DNA of 64,000 nucleotides from JBEVJC01 sp040510375 (lineage in GTDB: Bacteria; Bacteroidota; Bacteroidia; Chitinophagales; Chitinophagaceae), in the NCBI GenBank assembly GCA_040510375.1, contig JBEVJC010000008.1:186001-250000 (forward strand), given 5' to 3'. The notes under the pieces were generated by a model. That model searched no databases. It saw only the letters and a list, made by a program, of their open reading frames with translations, and was not told the origin of the DNA. Position numbers and translations under genes: made by a program. Below are positions 33,309 through 41,814 of this stretch, piece by piece. Every line of letters starts with the position of its first letter. The stretch's first letter is position 1.

Positions 33309-34454
33309 TTACGGTTCTCCTAAATGCAGATCGGCAATGAGCGGATAATGGTCAGAGTAAATTACATCCGGTATATTGAACTGATCAACTGCAAATTTTT
33401 TATCTGCGAAAATGTAGTCAACCCGGACGGTGGGCGACAGGAAACGGAATGTCCGGCCAAACCCCGCTCCCTTTTTCAGGAATGCATCCTGAAGGTTTTC
33501 CCCGACCTTGAAGTAGGCATATGAATTTGGCAGGTCGCCCAGGTTACCGCAAACCACCACCGGGTGCGGGCTCTGATCAATTGTTTTTCTTACCAGTAAC
33601 GCCTGGGTTGTCCGGTAGCTGTAGGCAAGTTTTAAACGGGAGACCACGTTTTTTGCTTTCCCTACCGCACTGGCTGCTCCCCTTCCCCCTGTCCTTGAAG
33701 ATTCGAGGTGAGTGGAAAATACACGGATCACCTGATCATTAACCCGTATATCAGCGGAGATCAGTCCTTCGGAATGTGGCGTATTTTCAAACTTTACAGT
33801 TGAAGAATCAACGATCGGGAATTTGGATAATATGATCATGCCAACCAGGCGTCGTCCGCTATAGGTAACCGATTTTGGATAAAAATGATGATACAGGTAA
33901 CCTTTTTCTTTCAGCACTGCAATATTACTGCTGAAGTGTCTGGAATTATTAGGTTCAAAAAATTCCTGCAGGCACAATACATCTGCCTGTAACTGATCAA
34001 CAACTTCCATCATCTGGTTCCGGTAACTCAGGGTATCCTTTCCTGATACCGGAACCTGGTCCCAGGCAGACACATTCCATAACATTACCCTTAATGTACC
34101 GGCGGGTTTTGAACTGGCAAATGATTTTGTAAAAAAATGAAAGGCAAATACTGCCCGGATCTGTTGCCATCCCAGCAATAATACCAGTACAGGCACAATC
34201 ACCCATCGGGACCGGCGAATGGCGAGAACCAGGATAATAAAGAATATAACCAGCAGCAGGAAGGGAAACACATAACCCAGCAAGGCAATCGGCCAGAATT
34301 TACCTGCGGGCAGATACGGAACCAGACAGACCAGCCCGTATAAAAGAAAACAGAAAAGGGCCACCAGGTTACCCAGTTTTTTCCAGTTAACCCATTTTTT
34401 CTTTTTAGCCTGTATCGGGTAACCGGCGGTGGGGCTGTTTGAAATATCAGTCAT
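33309..34454 (-). CDS. Membrane-anchored endonuclease/exonuclease/phosphatase (EEP) family protein
   Basis: 381 residues. Two or three helices lie in the first ~105 residues (LVALFCFLLYGLVCLVPYL; FPFLLLVIFFIILVLAI; WVIVPVLVLLLGW), followed by an EEP domain outside the cytoplasmic membrane. Motifs seen are 'RVMLWNVSAWD', 'DVLCLQEFFEP' (metal-binding Glu), 'VFSTHLESSR' (His) and 'YSDHYPLIADL' (SDHxP). The usual 'GDFNDxPNSY' block reads 'GNLGDLPNSYAY', so the conserved Asp and Asn are Asn and Gly. Relatives cleave phosphodiesters in nucleic acids or lipids. Activity here is uncertain because of that change. bshC precedes it by 34 bp, so the two are probably co-transcribed. Confidence 0.82.
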   Translation of the reverse strand: MTDISNSPTAGYPIQAKKKKWVNWKKLGNLVALFCFLLYGLVCLVPYLPAGKFWPIALLGYVFPFLLLVIFFIILVLAIRRSRWVIVPVLVLLLGWQQIRAVFAFHFFTKSFASSKPAGTLRVMLWNVSAWDQVPVSGKDTLSYRNQMMEVVDQLQADVLCLQEFFEPNNSRHFSSNIAVLKEKGYLYHHFYPKSVTYSGRRLVGMIILSKFPIVDSSTVKFENTPHSEGLISADIRVNDQVIRVFSTHLESSRTGGRGAASAVGKAKNVVSRLKLAYSYRTTQALLVRKTIDQSPHPVVVCGNLGDLPNSYAYFKVGENLQDAFLKKGAGFGRTFRFLSPTVRVDYIFADKKFAVDQFNIPDVIYSDHYPLIADLHLGEP

Positions 34455-34488
34455 ACAAATAAGCAGTTAAGGAAGGGTAAGATAAAGT

Positions 34489-36105
34489 TTATTTACCTGG
34501 ATTCCCCTCCCCGCATTCAAGCACCACAAAAGTAGCATTGAGCCCAGGTGAGTTGCGGTGTAACTGACGGATAAAAGGCATACCCCATCTGGTATAGTAA
34601 GTCAGGAAACTTTCGGTCCGTTCCTGGAGGTTACCTGATGGGAACAGCGATTGTTTTACCGACCTGATCTGCCGCTCCTGGTCAGTAAATTTTCGTTTTT
34701 CAGCGCGGAGCATTTTTTTCCGGAGTTGTTCCAGCCGGTACACGGTTTTCGCTTTCAGCGATTCAACGTGACCGGCAAGGGTGGGATCAATCAATCCGGC
34801 CTGCCGGCCAAGATCATCATACAGCCGGCTGGTGGCTTCCAGTGACTGCGTTATGGACAGATCCTTTCCCGTTTCCCTTTTCACAAAAATATTCAGGAGA
34901 TCATCTGCCGGTTTAAAAAATTCAGGTATTGAAAATCCGAGCTGTTTTATTTTATCAGCCTGGCGTTTACCGGTTATCAGGAAGGAGTTACGAAGCAACA
35001 ATACCGGCATCGGGACCTTATAAAGTTCAAAAAGATCTTTCAGTTCAAGCCAGTAGGCAAGTTCCCCGCCCCCTCCAACGAAAATAATATTCGGCAGGAT
35101 CGTTTCCTGAAACAATCCGCGGAGGATTACATTCGGACTGAACCTCTCCGGGTGACTGCCCAGTTCTTCCAGCAGTTCCGGCTCTGTGAAAGTTTTGCCA
35201 ATCCGTTTTACCTCCCAGCCACCGGCGGTTTTCTCTATCCGCTCCCGCACCTGTTCTTCCAGGTAAAATAAATTGATTTCCCTTGGGTGGGCCTGTACCT
35301 TATAGTGTGCACCCAGTGCTGTTGCCGATTTACTTACGGTGGAAGATGCGTTCTGGTGTAACAGGTCGTCTTCAAAGACGGGTAACATCAGTTTTTTTAA
35401 CCGCGCATGGTCCGGTATCAATACCACCACCCCGAATTCACCGAGCAGGTGGTTGACAAAACGGAAAGTAGCGCGCTGGATGGTTTCGCCTTCGGTATAA
35501 CAGGACCTGATCAGGTTCATTATTTCACGGCCTTCCGGCGAAATGGAAAGCTGCCCTTCCATCAGGTCCATAAGGGATACCAGTGTTGCATCAACCTTCA
35601 TCCGGCCCACTGCTCCTGTCTGGCCGGTTTTCCAGCTTAACTTTTCGCCATTGAGATAAATATGGTTCAGTTCTTCCAGGTCGGCATCTTCCGAACCCAT
35701 ATAATATACCGGTACAAAATGATCGGCCGGATAAAGCTCATTTAGTTCCTCCGCAATCTTCACCACATGAAGGATCTTGTAAATAAAATAAAGCGGTCCG
35801 GTAAACAGGTTATTCTGGTGGGCAGTTGTAACCGTAAATGTATTGGAAGCGCCAAGCGCCTGAAGGTTTTTTTCGACAGCAGCAGAAACCTGTGTGCCTT
35901 CGTACTGTTCCCGGAGTACACTCACCAGGAGCCCGCGGTTATCGGCGAATTTCCGGCGGTCATCGATTGCGGTGAGAATGCCTTCTTTATCCGGAGCATG
36001 TTTATAAAATGGCCGGAGCGCTTCAGCCCGGGCTAAATAGTCCATTGCTATCTGGGAAAAAGCGCCCGTATCGCTGAATGCCAGGGCTGTTGAATTACAA
36101 TCCAT
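34489..36105 (-). CDS. bshC: Bacillithiol biosynthesis cysteine-adding enzyme BshC
   Basis: 538 residues, the usual length. Family landmarks are 'TVTTAHQNNLFTGPLYFIYKILHVVKIAEEL' near residue 95, 'HFVPVYYMGSEDADLEELNHIYLNG', 'PNVILRGLFQETILPNIIFVGGGGELAYWLELKDLFE', and a C-terminal coiled coil (YRLEQLRKKMLRAEKRKFTDQERQI) before 'FLTYYTRWGMPFI'. It attaches cysteine to glucosaminyl-malate in the last step of bacillithiol synthesis, in the cytoplasm. bshA and bshB are not in this window. A short divergent region (36106-36258) with the inverted repeat GCCGGTCAATTCCGGC (36128-36143) separates it from the hydroxylase gene. Confidence 0.93.
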   Translation of the reverse strand: MDCNSTALAFSDTGAFSQIAMDYLARAEALRPFYKHAPDKEGILTAIDDRRKFADNRGLLVSVLREQYEGTQVSAAVEKNLQALGASNTFTVTTAHQNNLFTGPLYFIYKILHVVKIAEELNELYPADHFVPVYYMGSEDADLEELNHIYLNGEKLSWKTGQTGAVGRMKVDATLVSLMDLMEGQLSISPEGREIMNLIRSCYTEGETIQRATFRFVNHLLGEFGVVVLIPDHARLKKLMLPVFEDDLLHQNASSTVSKSATALGAHYKVQAHPREINLFYLEEQVRERIEKTAGGWEVKRIGKTFTEPELLEELGSHPERFSPNVILRGLFQETILPNIIFVGGGGELAYWLELKDLFELYKVPMPVLLLRNSFLITGKRQADKIKQLGFSIPEFFKPADDLLNIFVKRETGKDLSITQSLEATSRLYDDLGRQAGLIDPTLAGHVESLKAKTVYRLEQLRKKMLRAEKRKFTDQERQIRSVKQSLFPSGNLQERTESFLTYYTRWGMPFIRQLHRNSPGLNATFVVLECGEGNPGK

Positions 36106-36258
36106 AATCAGTATAAAAATAACCGCTGCCGGTCAATTCCGGCGTCTGTCCAACAAATTCCCTGAGAAATCGTTCAATACAGGGTGTTTAAAGGCCGGCA
36201 AGATACGCCCATGTACGGAGATCAGAAAAATACCCGAAATTAGCAGCAGTAACTGATT

Positions 36259-37554
36259 ATGGAAACCTACGGTAAGATATTATTGGTGGCAATGCCAGCC
36301 TTCTTTGTGCTCGTGCTTTTTGAAAAATGGTATGGATGGAAGAAAGGCAGGGAAACAGTAAGGAGCATGGATATGATCTCCAGCCTTGCATCCGGTGCCA
36401 CCAATGTGACCAAGGATGTACTGGGCCTTGCCGTGATTATTATCTCTTATCCCTTCCTGCTGCGTAATCTCGCACTGACACAGATTCCATCTACCCCACT
36501 GGTGTATATTATTGCCTTCATTTCGCTTGACCTTGCCGGTTACTGCGTTCACCGGTTGCAACACGTGGTAAATTTTTTCTGGAATGGTCACCTGGTCCAT
36601 CATAGTTCGGAGGACTTCAACCTTGCCTGCGCATTACGCCAGAGTATTTCTTCAATCGTTCGTACATTCATCATCTTCCTGCTTCCTGCTGCACTGCTTG
36701 GTGTGCCGCGAGAAGTGATTGAGGTAGTGGCGCCGCTCCATCTGTTTGCCCAGTTCTGGTATCATACCGAACATATCCGGAAAATGGGTTTCCTTGAAAA
36801 AATTATTGTAACACCCTCCCATCATCGGGTTCATCATGCCATTAACCCGGAATACATAGATAAAAATTACGGACAGATTTTAATCTGCTGGGATAAATGG
36901 TTTGGCACATTTTGCCAGGAACGGGATGATGTTCCACCGGTGTATGGTATCACCCGCCCCGTCCGTACATGGAATCCTGTCCGCATCAATTTCCAGCACG
37001 TATTTCTCCTGGCACGTGATGCATGGTATACGGCCAGCTGGAAAGATAAATTCCTTTTATGGTTTAAACCAACCGGATACCGGCCCGCTGATATGATTGA
37101 AAAATTTCCCGTTATAAAAATTGATGATGTTTACGGGTATAAAAAATATGATCCGGTTACACCTGTTTATTTAAAATACTGGTCGTCGGCACAATTGTTC
37201 TTCCTGTTATTGTTTGTGAGTTACCTTTTTGGAAATATCGGAATGATCAACCAGATGGATCCCGCAGCTATTTATATCTATGGATTATTTATTTTTATTT
37301 CTGTTTATGCAATGACCGAACTGATGGATCAGCATCCGTGGTCCTGGATCTGGGAACTGGCAAGGGCGGGACTTGCATTGGGAATTATTTTTGATAGTGG
37401 CGACTGGTTTGGATCCGCTGCTTATTCGCCTTTCATCTCCCTTGTGCTTGTAGCCTATTTTATAATTTCACTGGTAGTAGCTGTTTCATTTTCACTTCAT
37501 CCGGCCCGGCCCGAAACAGAAAATGTTTCCGTTGTACGGTCAGATAATCCATAA
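36259..37554 (+). CDS. Sterol desaturase/fatty acid hydroxylase family membrane protein
   Basis: 431 residues. The di-iron histidine motifs are complete: 'HRLQH' (~95), 'HLVHHSSE' (~115), and 'HHRVHH' (~190) with 'YHTEH' before it. Helices precede and follow the catalytic region; the last ~120 residues (FFLLLFVSYLFG..., IYIYGLFIFISVYAMTEL..., AYFIISLVVAVSF) add extra membrane segments, longer than minimal members. Such proteins hydroxylate or desaturate lipids using O2. The natural substrate in Bacteroidota is mostly unknown; ornithine lipids or sphingolipids are possibilities. It is monocistronic and converges with the aldehyde dehydrogenase gene. Confidence 0.85.
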   Translation: METYGKILLVAMPAFFVLVLFEKWYGWKKGRETVRSMDMISSLASGATNVTKDVLGLAVIIISYPFLLRNLALTQIPSTPLVYIIAFISLDLAGYCVHRLQHVVNFFWNGHLVHHSSEDFNLACALRQSISSIVRTFIIFLLPAALLGVPREVIEVVAPLHLFAQFWYHTEHIRKMGFLEKIIVTPSHHRVHHAINPEYIDKNYGQILICWDKWFGTFCQERDDVPPVYGITRPVRTWNPVRINFQHVFLLARDAWYTASWKDKFLLWFKPTGYRPADMIEKFPVIKIDDVYGYKKYDPVTPVYLKYWSSAQLFFLLLFVSYLFGNIGMINQMDPAAIYIYGLFIFISVYAMTELMDQHPWSWIWELARAGLALGIIFDSGDWFGSAAYSPFISLVLVAYFIISLVVAVSFSLHPARPETENVSVVRSDNP

Positions 37555-37647
37555 TGTTATTTAACTCCTGACTATTTCATCTGCGGATTATTAACACTAT
37601 AAAAGTAATGGTCTGTTGCATCCGTAAATAAACCGGACCGGAAATTT

Positions 37648-39147
37648 TTATAAAGAATCTTTTGTTTTTTTATTATTGACTGTCCTCCACAGACCACCTG
37701 CGTTTTCGTTCCGTAATTCTGCCGGTAACAGATGATCGGGCCAGTTCTGGAAGGTAATCGGTCTCACAAATCTTTTGATGCCATCTGCCCCCACTGAAGT
37801 AAATCTTGAATCCGTTGTTGCGGGAAAAGGTCCTCCATGTTGCATGGACAGGCAAACTTCTACGCCGGTAGGCACACCGTTTAATATGAACCTTCCGCAA
37901 TTGAACTGCAGGGTTTCGGCAAGTACCTGGTGCCGGATTATCTCTTCCTCTGTTGCTATCAATGTCATGGTCAGCTGGCCTTCCAGGCTTCGCGCGACCT
38001 CCAGCATTTCATTTTCATCAGAACATTTTACCACTAATGTATAGGGACCAAAAACTTCCGAATGAAGCAGCGGATTGGCCATGAAAACCTGTGCCGTGGT
38101 GACAGCAAGCGTAGGCGCTCCCTGATTTAACCCCGGTGCATCGGCTGATACAGCTGACATTTCCACTTCCGGCTGTGCCAGGGCATTCGCCCTTTTCTCC
38201 ACATAATTTTTAAAGATGCCCGGATTGAGCATCACCCCCGGCATGGTCTGGTTGATTCTCTGACCAAGATCCAGGATAAACTTGCTGGCATCATCATTAT
38301 CAATTACCACCAGTAATCCCGGGTTGGTACAAAACTGTCCAACACCCAGTACTACCGATGCTGCAATTTTTTCAGCTGTTTCCGCTGAATCAAGGGATAG
38401 TTTGGCCGGCAGTATAAACACAGGATTGATACTGCTCATTTCTGCAAAAACGGGAACAGGGACCTTACGCTGTGCAGCCCATTGTGCCAGCTGTGTACCA
38501 CCAGCAAATGATCCGGTGAAACCCACTGCAGTAACAACAGGATGTTCAACAAGTGCCTGTCCAACACTGTTGGATGCGCCATGCAGATGGATAAACAAAC
38601 CTTGCGGCAGATGAAAAAGTTCAACGGCACGATGAATGGCGCGGGCTACCAGTTCACTTGTATTGGAATGGGCCGGATGGGCTTTAACTATAACGGGACA
38701 ACCAGCGGCCAATGCACAGGCCGTATCACCACCAGCTGTCGAATACGCAAAAGGGAAATTGGCAGCGCCGAAAACAAGAACGGGTCCAAGGGGGAACATC
38801 ATTTTACGCAGATCCGGTTTCCCGGTTTTGGAATGATCGATCCGTATATCCAGGTGATCGCCGTGTTCACATGCATCTGCATAGGAACGCAACTGGAAAA
38901 GTGTTCTTGTCCTTTCGCCGGCGAGTCTTTCCAGTGAAAGATTTGTTTCTGCTGCCGCAATGTGCAGGAGCTCGTCACCAAGGCTTTCTATTTCCACAGC
39001 AATTGCACGCAAAAAATTTGCGCGTTGTTTCAGGGAAAGCCTCCGGTAAATAATGAATGCCTTCGCAGATTCCTGCATGGCAGCTTCAATATCCGCTGCA
39101 CCTGCATCCTCAAACTTTATTAATCCGGGGGACGTAACTGTATCCAT
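37648..39147 (-). CDS. Aldehyde dehydrogenase, alpha-ketoglutaric semialdehyde dehydrogenase type
   Basis: 499 residues. The ALDH core is complete: 'GPVLVFGAANFPFAYSTAGGDTACALAAGCPVIVKAHPAHSNTS' for NAD(P) binding, 'VGFTGSFAGG', general base Glu in 'FAEMSSINPVFILP' (~236) and nucleophile Cys in 'GVGQFCTNPGLLVV' (~271). The wording of these blocks, with 'KAHPAHSNTSELVA' and 'GVPTGVEVCLSMQHGGPFPAT', is that of the KGSADH group, which oxidises 2,5-dioxopentanoate to 2-oxoglutarate in non-phosphorylative pentose, sugar-acid or hydroxyproline breakdown. No other gene of those pathways is nearby, so the physiological substrate is inference. Confidence 0.85.
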   Translation of the reverse strand: MDTVTSPGLIKFEDAGAADIEAAMQESAKAFIIYRRLSLKQRANFLRAIAVEIESLGDELLHIAAAETNLSLERLAGERTRTLFQLRSYADACEHGDHLDIRIDHSKTGKPDLRKMMFPLGPVLVFGAANFPFAYSTAGGDTACALAAGCPVIVKAHPAHSNTSELVARAIHRAVELFHLPQGLFIHLHGASNSVGQALVEHPVVTAVGFTGSFAGGTQLAQWAAQRKVPVPVFAEMSSINPVFILPAKLSLDSAETAEKIAASVVLGVGQFCTNPGLLVVIDNDDASKFILDLGQRINQTMPGVMLNPGIFKNYVEKRANALAQPEVEMSAVSADAPGLNQGAPTLAVTTAQVFMANPLLHSEVFGPYTLVVKCSDENEMLEVARSLEGQLTMTLIATEEEIIRHQVLAETLQFNCGRFILNGVPTGVEVCLSMQHGGPFPATTDSRFTSVGADGIKRFVRPITFQNWPDHLLPAELRNENAGGLWRTVNNKKTKDSL

Positions 39148-39162
39148 TTATTAAGAGGTTTT

Positions 39163-39453
39163 TCAACGGGCTATACGGACACGTGACGGAGTGGATGTTT
39201 TAACACTACCACCACGGATCAGCCACATCAGGGTGAAACTGGGAATGAAGTCGGTACCAGGTAAAATTTCTTCAAGGAAGTTAAAAATCCCGCCAGCTGC
39301 TCCTTTCCAGCCTCCGAATGCTGCAAAAAAAATTGCACCGGAAACGGGCGCCCAGATCAGGTCGGCAAACTCGCCGAGCAGCGGGACAGTATAGGTTGCG
39401 TAACCAAGAAGGTCCATGATCACACAAAACACCAGGGAGGGTCGTTTGTTCAT
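39163..39453 (-). CDS. Small membrane protein of unknown function
   Basis: 96 residues from ATG at 39453. An open frame extends 31 codons further upstream, but that part reads like non-coding sequence (EKNGRIFAIPPLNGN) and overlaps a near-match -7 box (CATATTTG, 39477-39484 minus). The protein starts MNKRPSLVFCVIMDLLGYATYTVPLLG, then 'DLIWAPVSGAIFFAAFGGWKGAAGGIFNFLEEILPGTDFIPSFTLMWLI': two or three hydrophobic segments and a conserved-looking 'EEILPGTDFIPSFT'. I recognise it only as a conserved hypothetical type seen in Bacteroidota. It lies 15 bp upstream of the aldehyde dehydrogenase gene and may be co-transcribed with it. Confidence 0.7.
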   Translation of the reverse strand: MNKRPSLVFCVIMDLLGYATYTVPLLGEFADLIWAPVSGAIFFAAFGGWKGAAGGIFNFLEEILPGTDFIPSFTLMWLIRGGSVKTSTPSRVRIAR

Positions 39454-39502
39454 GTTGCCGTTTAATGGTGGAATTGCAAATATGCGGCCGTTTTTTTCCT
39501 GT

Positions 39503-40333
39503 TTAGTTAAAATTTTTACTCCATTCTTCCCTGCCCCTGGAGTCATAGATAGTCAGCTGGATCAACTTACCTTTTATATTGTATTGTTTCCATTCTTTAT
39601 CACGTTTGCCATGCGAGTAACTACCTTCTTCCCTTTGTCCATCGGGCTGCCGGTGGATCCATAAACCTTCACGCAGACCGTTTCTGTAAAAACCGGAATC
39701 GATGGCCAGTCCGTGTTCATCGAGATTCAGGTATAACCCGTGATGCAGACTCCGGTGAAAAACCGGATGGTAGGTATCCTCCCCGGATGTATTCTGCAGC
39801 ACATGATCTTCCAGGCTTTCCTGGCGTATGGCCGGTTGACCGGGAAACGAATAATCCGCATGGAGATAATGAAGCGCAACGGCAGGATCGCGGCGATAAA
39901 TCCTGGATACAGGATACAAAATCGCTTTTGGATTGGCATGCGCCATTTCATAAGTGATACGTTCGTATTTGACAGCACTATAGGTACGGACGGATACCAG
40001 TTTACCATCGGGCGACCAACGCTTCCATTCACCATCGGGTAAACCCTTCACAAACCTTCCTGAATCGCAGGTAATTCTTCCTTCATACCAGCTGATCCAG
40101 ATACCATCCAGCTTTCGCCCCCTCGATGATGCCTGGTAAAGAATCCTGTCGTCAGATATTCCCGCGAATTTGCCTTTTTTCGGGATGGTTTTGTATAATG
40201 GATTATTCAGGTGCAATTCGGTTACCCTTGGATACAAACGGGTTTTTAATCCAGGTCTTTTGCGCGCAGATGTTTGTGCGGTTAGGGACTGAGCCAGCAT
40301 CATGATGCTGGTCAGGAGGATGATGATTTTCAT
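39503..40333 (-). CDS. Exported MORN/YwqK-like repeat protein
   Basis: 276 residues from ATG at 40333. The preceding 20 in-frame codons are not favoured, because the chosen ATG begins a clean signal peptide (KIIILLTSIMMLAQSLTAQ). Repeats of the YwqK/MORN type are visible: 'LDGIWISWYEGRITCDSGRFVKGLPDGEWKRWSPDGKLVSVRTYS', then 'AIDSGFYRNGLREGLWIHRQPDGQREEGSYSHGKRDKEWKQYNIKGKLIQLTIY'. These units (G.W..Y..G....G.) form beta-hairpins. In databases such proteins are often named 'YwqK family antitoxin', but no toxin gene is adjacent and the signal peptide suggests an exported role, so that name should not be taken as function. Confidence 0.75.
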   Translation of the reverse strand: MKIIILLTSIMMLAQSLTAQTSARKRPGLKTRLYPRVTELHLNNPLYKTIPKKGKFAGISDDRILYQASSRGRKLDGIWISWYEGRITCDSGRFVKGLPDGEWKRWSPDGKLVSVRTYSAVKYERITYEMAHANPKAILYPVSRIYRRDPAVALHYLHADYSFPGQPAIRQESLEDHVLQNTSGEDTYHPVFHRSLHHGLYLNLDEHGLAIDSGFYRNGLREGLWIHRQPDGQREEGSYSHGKRDKEWKQYNIKGKLIQLTIYDSRGREEWSKNFN

Positions 40334-40483
40334 TTGCAATCGGTTATAAAAGCGCAGGAAACAGGTTAAAAGCAGGTTTATAAATTTACGCAAACAAAAC
40401 TTACAAACAGTCGTTTGGGGAAAAAATAATCAGCTGGAAAGCCTTTGGAATGGTACATTGACAACGAATAACCTGTTTTGGCA

Positions 40484-41794
40484 TTATCCCACTACTTCAC
40501 CTTCAATATCATAATCATAAGCCTTTGTGATCTTCACCTGGTAAAATTCTCCTATCTGTAATTTTTGTGAACCGGAAATGACTACTTCATTATCTACTTC
40601 CACCGAGTCAAATTCGGTTCTTCCCAGATACCGTCCTGCTTCTTTTTTATCGATCAGCACTTTGTAGGTCTTCCCGATTTTTTCCTGGTTTTTCTCCAGT
40701 GAAATTTCCTGTTGCACGTCCATTATTTCCTGAGCCCTGCGTTCCTTTTCTTCCTGGGGAATATTATCTGCCAGTCCGTATGCAGAAGTACCTTCCTCGT
40801 GTGAGTAAGAAAAAATACCCACCCTGTCGAACCGCTGGCGTTCAAGGAAACCTTTCAATTCCTCCACGTCATCCAGGGTCTCACCGGGGAAACCTGCGAT
40901 AAGTGTAGTGCGCAAACAGATACCCGGGACTTTTTCGCGGATAGCAGCAGTAAGGTCTTCCATTTCTTCGCGGGTGATCTGGCGTTTCATTGCCCTGAGC
41001 ATATTATTGGCAGCATGCTGTAAAGGCATATCGAGATAGTTGCAGATATTGTCCCGCTGTCTCATTACGTCCAGGATCTCCAGCGGGAATTTTGATGGAT
41101 AGGCATAGTGAAGCCTGATCCATTCAAGACCCGGGATATCCGCCAGCCTGTGCAGCAGGTCGGGTAACATTCTTTTTTTATAAATATCCAGGCCATAATA
41201 GGTAAGCTCCTGGGCAATAAGCATTACTTCTTTTACCCCACGTCGTACAAGACCTTCTGCTTCTTTAACCAGGTCGTCCATTGTCCGGCTGGTATGATTT
41301 CCGCGCATCAGCGGAATGGCGCAAAAGGAACAGGTGCGGTTGCAACCTTCTGAAATCTTCAGGTAGGCATAGTGTTGCGGAGTGGCAAGCAGTCGTTCCC
41401 CGATCAGTTCCGATTTGTAATCAGCTTCAAACTGTTTGAGGATCAGGGGCAGTTCCATGGTACCGAAAAATGCGTCGACTTCCGGGATCTCTGCCTCCAG
41501 GTTATTCCGGTACCGTTCGCTGAGGCAACCTGTCACATACACCTTATCCAGTTTACCGCGGCGTTTGAGCTCCACCTGGTCGAGAATTGTATTGATACTT
41601 TCTTCTTTTGCCTTGTCGATAAACCCACAGGTATTTACCACCACGATATTATGGTCCGACTTCCGGTTTTCATGTACCACATCAATCTGGTTGGCGAGCA
41701 ATTGTCCGCTGAGGACTTCACTGTCAACCATATTCTTGCTGCAACCCAGCGTGATGATATTTACTTTATCTTTCTTGAGTGTCTTTGTCTTCAT
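40484..41794 (-). CDS. rimO: Ribosomal protein S12 (Asp) methylthiotransferase RimO
   Basis: 436 residues from ATG at 41794; a TTG eight codons earlier is rejected because a consensus -7 box (TACCTTTG) falls inside that extension. The UPF0004 domain has 'IITLGCSKNMVDSE', 'VVNTCGFIDKAKEES' and 'VTGCLSERY' (three Cys for one cluster). The radical SAM core has 'ISEGCNRTCSFCAIPLMRGNHTSR' (CxxxCxxC, ~150). A C-terminal TRAM domain ends 'YDYDIEGEVVG'. It adds a methylthio group to Asp88 of ribosomal protein S12. 'MPLQHAANNMLRAMKR' identifies RimO rather than MiaB; a miaB gene is also present at 57143. Confidence 0.95.
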   Translation of the reverse strand: MKTKTLKKDKVNIITLGCSKNMVDSEVLSGQLLANQIDVVHENRKSDHNIVVVNTCGFIDKAKEESINTILDQVELKRRGKLDKVYVTGCLSERYRNNLEAEIPEVDAFFGTMELPLILKQFEADYKSELIGERLLATPQHYAYLKISEGCNRTCSFCAIPLMRGNHTSRTMDDLVKEAEGLVRRGVKEVMLIAQELTYYGLDIYKKRMLPDLLHRLADIPGLEWIRLHYAYPSKFPLEILDVMRQRDNICNYLDMPLQHAANNMLRAMKRQITREEMEDLTAAIREKVPGICLRTTLIAGFPGETLDDVEELKGFLERQRFDRVGIFSYSHEEGTSAYGLADNIPQEEKERRAQEIMDVQQEISLEKNQEKIGKTYKVLIDKKEAGRYLGRTEFDSVEVDNEVVISGSQKLQIGEFYQVKITKAYDYDIEGEVVG

Positions 41795-41805
41795 AAAAAT
41801 GGGTG

Positions 41806-41813
41806 CAAAGGTA
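41806..41813 (-). promoter_or_regulatory. -7 promoter box of rimO
   Basis: TACCTTTG on the minus strand matches TAnnTTTG fully and is followed by C. It ends 11 bases before the rimO ATG, so the mRNA leader would be only a few bases. No good -33 box is seen. The box starts just after the stop codon of the upstream kinase gene. Confidence 0.65.
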
Positions 41814-41814
41814 A

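Noticed and set aside
39454..39546. Upstream extension of the small membrane protein
   Set aside because: It overlaps a near-match promoter box and reads as non-protein-like sequence; ATG at 39453 is preferred.
39503..40333. Calling the MORN/YwqK-like protein an antitoxin
   Set aside because: It has a signal peptide and no toxin gene beside it; the name comes from database propagation.
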